Source of the DNA: Calcarisporiella thermophila CBS 279.70
Taxonomy: Eukaryota > Calcarisporiellomycota
Direction: 5' to 3'
NCBI RefSeq assembly: GCF_041956535.1
Contig: NW_027192208.1
Coordinates: forward strand, 149,036 to 213,035
Length of the DNA: 64,000 nucleotides
The position numbers were made by a program, and so were the translations under genes. Below the pieces are notes generated by a model. That model was not told the origin of the DNA. It did no database searches and saw only the letters and a list, made by a program, of their open reading frames with translations. How positions within the stretch are numbered: the first letter of the stretch is position 1; the number at the start of each line of letters is the position of its first letter. Positions 55,442-64,000 of this stretch are shown piece after piece.

Positions 55442-58400
55442 CTATTTCGAGGCGTGCTTGACACTCAGTCCAAGTGGCCGATCATCCTCCTCGTCACTGC
55501 CCTGCGCCATTGGATGGCCGCCTCCCGGCCCACCTCCGACCACGCTCCCATAAACAGCACCGTGCTGGGGGTAGGATCCCATTCCCGCCCCACCCATCGG
55601 CCCAAACCCTGGCCCATAGGGCAGATAGCCCGGCACCATCCCGGGCACCCCCATATTCGGCAGCATGCCCATCCCATATCCCATCCCACCCATCATGTTC
55701 ATTCCCATACCGTAGGCCCCCATCATGCCCATGTTTTGCTGCATCATCAGCCGATTCTGAAGCATCATCCACTGCTCCTGAAGCATGGCCTGCTGTTCCA
55801 GCAACGCCCTCCGTTCCCGCTCTTGCTCCTCCATCATTCCAATGCCCGCCTGCATCGGGGGCAGCGCGCTCGCCCTCCGTCCGGTGCTGCTCGTCTTACG
55901 CTCCCGCTCACGCTGATGGATGTGGCCCACTAGCCCGTGCTGCGGCTCCGGGACCTTGTTCGGGAGCTGCACAAACGGTTGCCCAAGGGCCCGTGCAATC
56001 TCAATCTGCTCCCTCGCCGAGAGCCTTTCCTCCTCCGCGCCCGATCCGGAGCCCTTGGGTGGCTGAGTCGAATAGCGATACAACGCCGGGGACATCGGCC
56101 CGCCCCCGCCCATCATGGCAGACTGACGATAGCGGGCCGACGTCTCCGCTCCATACGCGGACATGCTATCGTCGTTTCCGAATCTTCCGCTGATGGTCGA
56201 GCGCCGCATGTCAACACTTGCTGCGCTGCTCGGCATAGGCCCCATGCCGACTTGGGAGGGCAGGATGCCGCTGGACACGGCGCGGGGGCGGGACGGAGGC
56301 TCGGAATCACCATAGGCAGAGGCAGAGGAGGTAAGCTGCCTTGAGCGGGTCCGCTGTGATCGTGTCATGGACGGTAGCGCGGAGCTCCTGGCCGATTTTC
56401 TGGTGGCGTCGGATGAGGAGGAAGACTCACCAGAGGACGAGCTGACGATGGGCGGTTTGCGCGACATTCGGTTCTCAGCCCTTCTGCCCTCGGGCTTCGC
56501 ATCCTCGCCAGACTCGACCGAAGCAAATTTGGCGCCTCGCTTGTCCTTGATGGAGCTCTCGTCTTCCGTCCCGGCAGGGCCGTTGGGAGGCGTTTGTACA
56601 AGCGAGCTGGAGGCGGAGCCAATGGCCGAGTCAAGAGTGGAGCCACTGCTGCTGTTCCATTGCATCTCCACGGATTCGCCCGGCGGCTTTTCCTCCACGG
56701 CGTCCTCTCTTGCGGGGAAGATGGGATGGATGGGGATGGCGGCGGAAGTGTGTCTACGCTCGGTCCTTGTAAACTGTGGCCGCCAGCGTTTATTCTCCAC
56801 GATCGGAGGATCTTCGGGAGCCGAGGGGGGGCCGATGTGTTTCTTTTCTGGACCGTCGATTGCTTTGGCGTTGGTTAAGGGGGCTGAGTTTGTAGGCGAG
56901 GGCGAGGTTCCATTTCCGAAGGAGGACAGACTTCCCAGCGGAGACTCACTGAAGCTTAGGGGGTCAAGGCTCGGCAACTCGGGCAACTCCAGGGCGTGCA
57001 TTTTAGCGCCTGTTTGCGTGGGTAGTGCCGATCGGTCACCCATACAGGTGCTTTTTTCCTGCGACGAGGTGGCTGGGTTGGAACCCAAGTGGCTGATTCG
57101 AGCCGAGACCCCGAGCGGCTCGTCGTCACTGCTTTCGTCCTCGTCTTCATCCTGCCCCTCTGAATCACTGGCCTCGACAGCGCCACGCCTATTCTGAATC
57201 GGCCCATGCTGTGACTGTCGTGGATGCCGTGGTCCAGCCGAGGAAGCAGGCGAGAGTGGCGCGGAAGAGAGTAGGCGTGACACGATGCGACGCCGTGGAA
57301 GCTCAGAGGTGCTCTTGGTCGACGGGGCAATGCTCTTCGTCTCGTGAGAATCGCTTGGCAGCGGGGTCGCAACCACAGACGACTGTGCACGCGTTCGAGC
57401 GAATGGGTTCTTCAGATTAACGGAGTTCAGAATGGGGACGCTGTTGTGCCGGGGAATTGGTCCATTCTGTTCATGGACGTCCTCCTGCTTCACCTGGCTG
57501 GCGATCATGGTCTGACGAACAGGTGCGACAGGCGGGGGCCGGGCACTCTCCACCTGCTGTCGGAGGATACCGTCAAAGGTTTGTTTGACCTCAAGCGGCG
57601 TGATGCCGTGCATCCTGGTGTGCTGCACTTGGTCGAGAGTCAGGAAGAGGCGCGCGTATTGTTCGAAGAAGTATGGGCGAGCGAAGCAAAGTGATGCCGG
57701 GTCATAGGTGGACTCCAGGAGCTGGTGGGGACGACCATAGAGCTTAAAAGCGTCGAACAGCGTGTATAAGCTAGGGAAGGACAAAAAAAAGAGAAGCATG
57801 TTAGTGAATGCCAACAATGCGGAATGGGTTGGCACCCAAAGGGGGGGCGAGATATTCACATTTCTCCTAGCTCTTGCGTCGATGAAGCCATGAGGAGGAC
57901 AGAGCAGGGGGCTGCCCCCTTATCCTCGCTTGCTTTCCCGAGGTATTGCATCCCCTCCACCTTCGCCACGGTCGACACGTCGACCAGCTGAGGCTTCTCA
58001 GGGTAAACGGCATAGGCCTGGTGGGTATCCACCAGGGTCATCACGGGCGTCTTGCTCTTCTTGGTCTCATAGAAGGCGCACTGCCCACGCGTCTCGAAGC
58101 CCTTCCGTTTTCTCTCGCCCTCGCGGTGATCGTGCACTTCAACCCAGTATCGATGCCAATCCACGGTCCCCCCGAATCGCGCCTGTACATAGCCCTTGAA
58201 TTTCGAGTGGTATTTCTCGGCAAGCGAGCGATACACAGGCCGTTTCAGCAGGGCCGAGGTGTAAATCTCTTGCAGTCTGCCCTTCTCGAACGCCGACAAT
58301 CGAATGGCGCACGCCCACTGATTCATCGTCGCGCTGTCGGGTGCTTGAAGTAGAAAGCGATTTGACCCCGCGGAATTCAGGCTAAACACACAGTCCCTCG

Positions 58401-58956
58401 GGCCGTCGTCGTCATTAGGTATGTAGCCGATCAACTCGACGGTGGAGTCGCTGATGTTGATATAGCTGGGCTGCGCTGCGCTTTTAATCGCGGCCAACTC
58501 CTTCTCCAAGTCTCCATCGAGGTCTTGATCCTCGACCTGATTCCAGTCCTGGATCTCACCATTTGCGGGATGTTCGGTTGGCCACAATGTCATGACAGGG
58601 CCGACCAATTCGGTCCAGCATTGCTGCCATTCTCTTGCAACCACCGGCTTCCCATCTGCGTTCAGGTCGTTTCTGCGCCATAGAAACCCTCGTTTGTACC
58701 TTTTTTCCCTATATGCTTCGAACAACTTAACAACATGGACCATGTCGGATGGAGCATTAGTCTTCATTTGAGCTGCGTTCAGCACAGAGGCGCGTGCGTT
58801 ATTCAGCATCCTCAATGGCGAGCTGGAGCTCGGGTTTGAGGAGCCGGAAAAGTCGAGCAGCGGTGATGAATGTAAGAAGGCCGCGGAGGTGGGGGAGCCC
58901 AAGTTCCGCTCGGATGCTGCGAGCGGCGACGGAGCAGCTCCAGCGTAGATGCTCAT
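55442..58956 (-). CDS. PH-domain protein of the Caf120/Skg3 type
   Basis: Two exons; the intron lies at about 57817-57860 and the flanks join as GEILYTLFDAFKLYGRP. The protein has about 1,155 residues. The first exon has a Ser-rich N-terminus, then a PH-like domain (YREKRYKRGFLWRRNDLNAD, EWQQCWTELVGPVMTLWPTE, YINISDSTVELIGYIPND). A second conserved block reads RFLLQAPDSATMNQWACAIR, LSAFEKGRLQEIYTSALLKR and then RYWVEVHDH. This is the pattern I know from fungal Caf120/Skg3 proteins, linked to the Ccr4-Not complex and cell polarity. The second exon is mainly disordered and Ser/Pro-rich, with a Met-rich MGMMGAYGMGMNMMGGMGYG segment near the end. An acidic motif, DD-x-PLG-x-S, occurs twice (57104-57127 and at the C-terminus, 55454-55490). 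The family assignment is moderate. Confidence 0.75.
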
Positions 58957-59959
58957 GACACGTTTTTAATGGTATTGGGATTAGGGATGGTGTATGTGGA
59001 GCGGAGGCGCGTGATATGCGATATGGTTTAGGTTTTTTCTATCTCTCCTCTCCAAAGAGACGCGATATGAGGTTTTTTTTTCCCACAGGGAGGTATGATA
59101 TAATGGCCTAGCAGACAGAACACGGGTTAGATCCAATTCTATGCACATGGGCAATCCCCCCGCCGCTGTCAGGAGAGAGCGGAGGAATTCGGCACGTACA
59201 ATACACGGAGATGCGGCTAACTACAAGCGAAAAGTGCAATAGTCACGACCCTGTTTCGATTGGACCACAATCAGGCCGAGTATCTCATTACACCTCTGGA
59301 CGGGAACAAGAGATCAGTGCCCATCCATACCCATCTATTTTCCCCCCCTTCGACTTAAATAGTCAACTGGGACTGAAACTTACCAAGGGTGGACGCCCTA
59401 TTGCTCCCGTATATTTAGCCTAAACTGAAACGAGCTGAATTCGAAATAACCGGTGGATGTGGATGTGTTCCGGGCGATCAGAGGCAATCGGCCGGGCGAT
59501 CACGGAAAACAAGCGAAGAAGGCCAGACGCTGATCTGGGAATGCAGGCGTGGATGAATCAATGGGCAGAAACAGGGAACACGCAATTAGCACCCAAAAAA
59601 AGAAACCTTGTTTAAAAAAAGAACACACCAAAAATAAAGGCGGGCCGAGCGCAATGGAGATGGGCGCGATGATGTCAGCGGCCGGCAATAGAGGCGGTGC
59701 AGCTAGGCGTGCTCGTGGGGAGAGGGCAAGGCGCGGAAAGAGAGCGAGGGAGGGGGGGGAGATTAAGACAGGGAAATGAAAAGAGGCCCAGAGGAAAACG
59801 TAAGGGGTATGAGTCCCTTTCCTTTCATTTAGATTGGACAAGGAGCTGTGCCATAGTCCCCCCACGCCGCAACCTAGGCGAAAAATAAAACACACGGGCC
59901 AACCAAATAAAGCACTGATTTGCCGTGTGGCCCCCTCGCTTTTGTTTATTAAATCCCAC
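58957..59959. other. Divergent promoter region
   Basis: About 1 kb between the PH-protein gene and HAM1. Small open frames have no features. No gene seen. Confidence 0.55.
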
Positions 59960-60861
59960 ATGGAGGCTAGGAAGAAACTCGGTAATGGGCAAGGATTTGG
60001 GGCCATGCGCGCCCGTGCTTCTCAAGATCGCCGCTTGCTAATCTCTCTGCCTCCTCCCCCTCTCCTCTAGTGTTTGTGACGGGCAACAAGAACAAACTTG
60101 CCGAGGTGCAGGCGATCCTGGGCGATGCTCTCGAGCTTATCCCACACAAGTTAGACTGTATATTGGATTTCTAATTATGTTTATATATCCCCACCGTGCT
60201 CACTCTTTGGCCTCCCTCTCTAGTGGAAGAGATCCAGGGCACCAGCCAGCAGGTCTCCGCTGATAAATGCCGTCGTGCTGCAGAAGAGGTGCCTCTCCAG
60301 GATGCATTAGTCATCGAATTGCCACGCTCTTACTGACTCTTCCTATACAGTTGAAGTGTGCCGTCATTACTGAAGATACCTGTCTCTGTTTCAATGCCCT
60401 GAACGGACTGCCAGGGCCATACATGTAACCTATCTCTTCACAGCATGTTGCCTTCATGCATTGATTTCAATTGGATTTCGTAGCAAATGGTTCATGGCGG
60501 GATTGGGCCATGATGGGCTCAATCGCTTGTTGGCCGGATTCGAGGACAAAAGCGGCTATGCCTTGTGCACCTTTGCATACTCTGAGGGCCCTGGGTCCGA
60601 GCCAATTCTGTTCGAGGGAAGAACAGACGTAAGCCCAACCCTCCCCCTTCTTCACCCTCTCTCCTTTGACGCTGTTCTTTCACATAGGGTACGATTGTCC
60701 CCCCCCGCGGGTCGGCCGTCTTTGGATGGGACCCCATTTTCCAGCCCGAAGGGTTCACACAAACCTACGCCGAGATGCCCAAAGATTTGAAGAACACCAT
60801 CTCCCACCGTTATAGAGCACTAGACAAGTTGCGCACTTTCCTTCTCTCCAAAAACGAATAG
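59960..60861 (+). CDS. HAM1: Inosine triphosphate pyrophosphatase (ITPA/HAM1)
   Basis: A 22-nt start exon (59960-59981, MEARKKL plus one base) splices over a short intron to [20 protein letters not shown], the family opening with the T-GN-x-x-K motif. The next exons give [40 protein letters not shown] with the Mg-binding acidic segment, [20 protein letters not shown] and [20 protein letters not shown]. The last exon reads [19 protein letters not shown], then [20 protein letters not shown] and the stop at 60861. The enzyme hydrolyses ITP, dITP and XTP to monophosphates and so keeps deaminated purines out of nucleic acids. All five junctions keep phase. Length is about 190 residues, as usual. 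Confidence 0.94.
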
Positions 60862-61222
60862 ACGACTTAGAATACGCACACACACTCCCCCCCCCCCCTA
60901 TATATATAGAGAGAGCCATGGATGGCGTCGTTTCTTTCCTTCAAGCAAATAGATTTTTTATGAGAATAAATTACAAAGAAAAATGAAGAAATCTTTACAA
61001 GAAAAGGAGAAAAACAAAGACTGATCTTCCTACTCTCTCCTTATACAACAATAGAAACCACTCTCTACCCCCCACAGGAAGAGCGAAGGGATAAAGCGTC
61101 ACAAGCAAAAGTATTAAGTAAGCTAATAAATACCACGCCACTGTAGTTCCCTAAACGCCGGTATATGGATGAGTCAAAGCACCAGAGGTAAAAAAGATAT
61201 GAAATGAGCCAGAGCTCCTCCG
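60862..61222. other. Convergent intergenic
   Basis: 361 bp, with a run of 12 C at 60887-60898 just past the HAM1 stop, then AT-rich flank of SNF5. No gene seen. Confidence 0.7.
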
Positions 61223-63457
61223 CTATGTCCGATACATCCTCCTTGGATCCCCGGGCGAGGCGTTGGATGGGAAGGTGAACAGCCCCTCATGCGGGGTACC
61301 ACTCATCGACCGCGCCTCCGTTCTAAGCATCTGCTGTCGTGTGGAGCGCCTTACCCCGCCGGAGGCCGGGATCGGAGAGTGGGGGACTCCCTGGCCGCCC
61401 GCAGGGCCAGTGGGCACGCCGAATCCTCCCTCCATATAGGGGTATTTCCGGGTATGCCCACTGCCCATCGGCGGATACATTATCCCCGACGGAGGCGTGG
61501 CGTGCCCGCTTGACACGCCCAGCACCTCGTCATCGACCTCCGCTAAATTGCGCACCAAATGGGGAACATGCATGCTGGTACGGTGGGTTTTCAGCGGCTC
61601 ACGATCGGGAAGGGTAACCCCTCGTCTCCCGCGCGTTTGACGGCGTTTCCGTCGTGCGTCACGCTCACGATCGCGCTCCAGCTTCTCCAGCTCCAGTTCG
61701 GATAGCTGGACAAGTTGCGGCGTGAAGTGGTTGGCGGATTCCTCTCCACGGTATACATCTTCTACGGGGGGAAGGAAACCGGAGCGGAGGTCGTCGTCAA
61801 GGATCGGTCCCCCGTCGAACTCGTGGCCTGCCAGGAGTAAGGATTTGCGGTACACCTGCACTTGTTCACGAATAGAATGGGCAATGGCCGTCCTAGGAGC
61901 AATGAGGATGAGAAATGAATTCAATCGATGGAACCAGTATCGACCAGTGCCGACTTACTTGAATTCGCCGCCCAGACCCAATTCATTAGCCAGCTTATCG
62001 GCAAACATTTCGGGATTGTTTTTTGGACATGAAATATCCCACTCAAACTGATCCACGAGCGCAACATTGCCCACGGTGATGTCCAGCTATGAACACCGAA
62101 AACGTGTAAAAAAAAAAAGGAAATAAAGATAGAAAAGTGCACCCCTTACCTTGATCAATATACGCAATTCTTCCGCGCGTATTCTCTTGGTAGGGCGTTC
62201 GTCCGCCGACTTTTCGTGCTTCACCTCCGAATCACCCAGGTCCACTCCCTGCTCTGTATAGGCTTCTAGTTCCTCAACGGTAAAGCTGGGGGCATGGGTG
62301 TGATAGTCTTGCACCTGTTCGTGAATTGACTTGGCAATGGCAGACGTGAAGCTCGAGGGTGGAAGCTTCATATCCTCGCAGAGGACTTCAGCAAAATGTT
62401 CAGGAGTGACAAGGTTTTCTAAACAATAGTAAAAACGGGCCGGTTAACGGGGACTCTGACTCAAAACCGTAGAATGCTCTATAGGGGTACCATTTAAATT
62501 CCATGTAAACGTGTCTCGCAGCTTATACCCATCGAACTCGAGTTCCAACCGTATTGGCACTAGATTCTCCTCCTTTAAGGAGAGTTCGCTCACCGCATCA
62601 TCCGTAAACCTAAATTCTCGCGATCTTCGGGTCCGCTTCCTCTCCCCAGGGAGAATGATAGCAAATCGACGACCTGTGGTTCCATTGCCATATCCAGCAT
62701 AGCCGTATCCAAACGGAAGCGCTCCAGGGAGAGCTCGCTCGTGTTTTTCCGCGTTGGCAATTTCAATTTCACGCTTCTTCTGGTTTGCAAGCTCGCAGAA
62801 GCGCCGGTGTTGCTCGTCAAGTGTGTGCTGATAGAGAGAATCACGGCGCATATAAGCTTCAAGTTCGCGCTTTTGCATCGGGTTGAGTTCAGGTGTCTCA
62901 GGCTGGGTAGTTTGCGCAGTGGCAGTAGGCGTAGAGGAGGAATGCTGCGATGGAGCCTGTGCCTCACTGGAATTAGCTGCCGGATCGGTAGAGGATGAAG
63001 AAGGTGATGGAGGGACCGAAGGTTTTGAAGTTTTAGGTATAAATGGACGTGAAAGCTGTTGGCCGGGTGAGGAAGGAGCATTGAGTTGTGTCTGTTGCGG
63101 TTGCTGTGGTGGCAGCCGTTGCTGGAATTTATGTGATGGAGGAGAATGTTGTTGCTGCTGCTGGTGTTGTTGCTGCTGCTGCTGGTGTTGTTGTTGTAAT
63201 TGTTGCTGCTGTAACAACTGGGATTGTTGTGTTTGTTGCATATTTAGAGTGGCGTTTTGTTGATGTGAAAGAGAAAAAGATTGCGACATGGAGAGACTCT
63301 TAGATGATGGTATAGAGGACTCCAAACCTGTGGAATTTTGTTGTGCCAGCTGCATTAATGGAAAACTTACTGCATTAGCATTGTTAGGTGCGATCGAGGG
63401 GAAAGAAGAAAGGAAGTTGTTCGGCTGCTGATGATTTGATTGCTGATGGTGATCCAT
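61223..63457 (-). CDS. SNF5: SNF5/SMARCB1-type SWI/SNF chromatin-remodelling subunit
   Basis: The ATG at 63457 ([18 protein letters not shown]) opens a Gln-rich N-terminus, then a Pro/Ser region and a helical basic region ([40 protein letters not shown]). The two imperfect SNF5 repeats follow over three introns. Repeat 1: [20 protein letters not shown], then [20 protein letters not shown] and [20 protein letters not shown]. Repeat 2: [60 protein letters not shown]. The C-terminal part is charged ([20 protein letters not shown]), then Gly/Pro-rich. In yeast and animals Snf5/INI1 binds the nucleosome acidic patch as part of SWI/SNF or RSC. The Gln/Pro N-terminus favours Snf5 over Sfh1. A further 5' exon in frame lies at 63772-63885 (separate entry). 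Confidence 0.95.
63140..63245 (-). repeat. Gln-codon repeat in SNF5
   Basis: On the minus strand, CAG/CAA tracts with interspersed CAC encode the Q/H-rich N-terminus of SNF5. Confidence 0.85.
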
Positions 63458-63771
63458 GGTCAAATAAAAATATAAAAAACTATGGATCTAAGGTATATGA
63501 AGATCAGCGTAGATGTTAGTGATTTGGACACTGTGGCCGAGCAAATACCACTGACAGTGTTGAAAGAAAAGATCGATTGCAACCCCCTCGGAATTGATTA
63601 AGATCTATGAAAAAATAGCTTCTCTCTCGCTACGTGTACTGCGTCACCAGCCCTCGTCCAATAATCAAAATTCCCTAGGATTAGAAATCCCACAACTCCT
63701 AAGCCATGGAATTTCCCTCAAACTGATATAAAATGAAGCGTGTTGCGCGTGTCTAGATTCCTCATACTTAC
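63458..63771. other. 5' flank or first intron of SNF5
   Basis: AT-rich stretch of 314 bp. It is either promoter and leader or, if the exon at 63772-63885 is real, mostly an intron (63488-63771). Confidence 0.4.
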
Positions 63772-63885
63772 CTGGGCAGAAGTCGATGTGGTCAAGACGG
63801 CGTCGGCTTCATCAGTGTCTGCTGACATTGCACAACCGTTCGGCGGACACTGGTGCGAACGCCCTCCGGGGCGTCTCGGTGCCAT
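63772..63885 (-). other. Possible upstream exon of SNF5
   Basis: The ATG at 63885 opens 38 codons (MAPRRPGGRSHQCPPNGCAM onward to TSTSAQ) ending exactly at a strong donor CAG|GTAAGT (63771 downward on the minus strand). The next acceptor with matching phase, CTTAG|ATC at 63487, leads in frame through ten codons to the SNF5 ATG. It may be a genuine N-terminal extension, a 5' leader exon or the start of an unrelated transcript. The sequence past 63885 continues open for a few codons. Confidence 0.35.
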
Positions 63886-64000
63886 AATTTTTGTTAGTGG
63901 GGAGTTCTCTCCCCCGAAATCACTACTATAAAAGAAAAAGATAGAGAATAATCAATATTTATTTGATATTGATACTCTAAAGAAGGTCCGGTTTCTTTAG
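63886..64000. other. Window end, no gene assigned
   Basis: AT-rich sequence to the end of the window, with no supported coding frame. Confidence 0.5.

Noticed and set aside
56367-57197. 276-codon plus-strand frame opposite the Caf120-like gene
   Set aside because: Antisense reading of a Ser-rich exon; no domain and no independent signals.

Overview
The window is nuclear DNA of a fungus. The genes carry many short spliceosomal introns (mostly 50-100 bp, GT..AG), they lie on both strands, T-rich 3' flanks follow them, and nearly every recognisable product is a eukaryotic housekeeping protein. Three genes point to an early-diverging lineage (Mucoromycota/Zoopagomycota-like) rather than an ascomycete or basidiomycete: a methionine synthase reductase (partner of B12-dependent methionine synthase), an NIS-type (IucA/IucC) siderophore synthetase of the kind that makes rhizoferrin in Mucorales, and a tRNA-Ala with the A54/A60 T-loop also known from plants. 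The exact phylum is inference.

Layout: 0-6 kb holds the 3' part of an unknown gene, an acyl-CoA-binding/ankyrin protein, fibrillarin, tRNA-Ala(AGC) and a SAS4/PEHE-like chromatin protein. 6-15 kb holds U1-C, an RRM/zinc-knuckle SR-type protein, methionine synthase reductase and a polyQ homeodomain protein. 15-27 kb holds a PX-PH-RhoGAP protein (Bem3-like), BUB3, RCL1 and the NIS siderophore synthetase. 27-41 kb holds a coiled-coil protein, protein-isoaspartate methyltransferase, RPB12, PRPF4, a MATA-type HMG-box protein, condensin CAP-H and the PheRS alpha subunit. 41-53 kb holds a Q-rich tandem HMG-box protein, a SUN-domain protein and an unrecognised Met-rich membrane protein. 53-64 kb holds RPA2, a Caf120/Skg3-like PH protein, the ITPase HAM1 and SNF5. 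Two long stretches (19.5-21.7 and 44.4-47.7 kb) hold no gene I can support.

The genes are mostly independent transcription units. Themes recur: splicing (U1-C, SR protein, PRPF4), ribosome biogenesis (fibrillarin, RCL1), chromosome function and replication (BUB3, CAP-H, SUN, RPA2, SNF5, SAS4-like), and two metabolic genes of special interest (B12-linked methionine regeneration and iron acquisition). There are no insertion sequences, CRISPR arrays or obvious transposon genes. Splice junctions given below were worked out by hand from GT/AG sites, reading phase and protein family conservation; none is checked against RNA.
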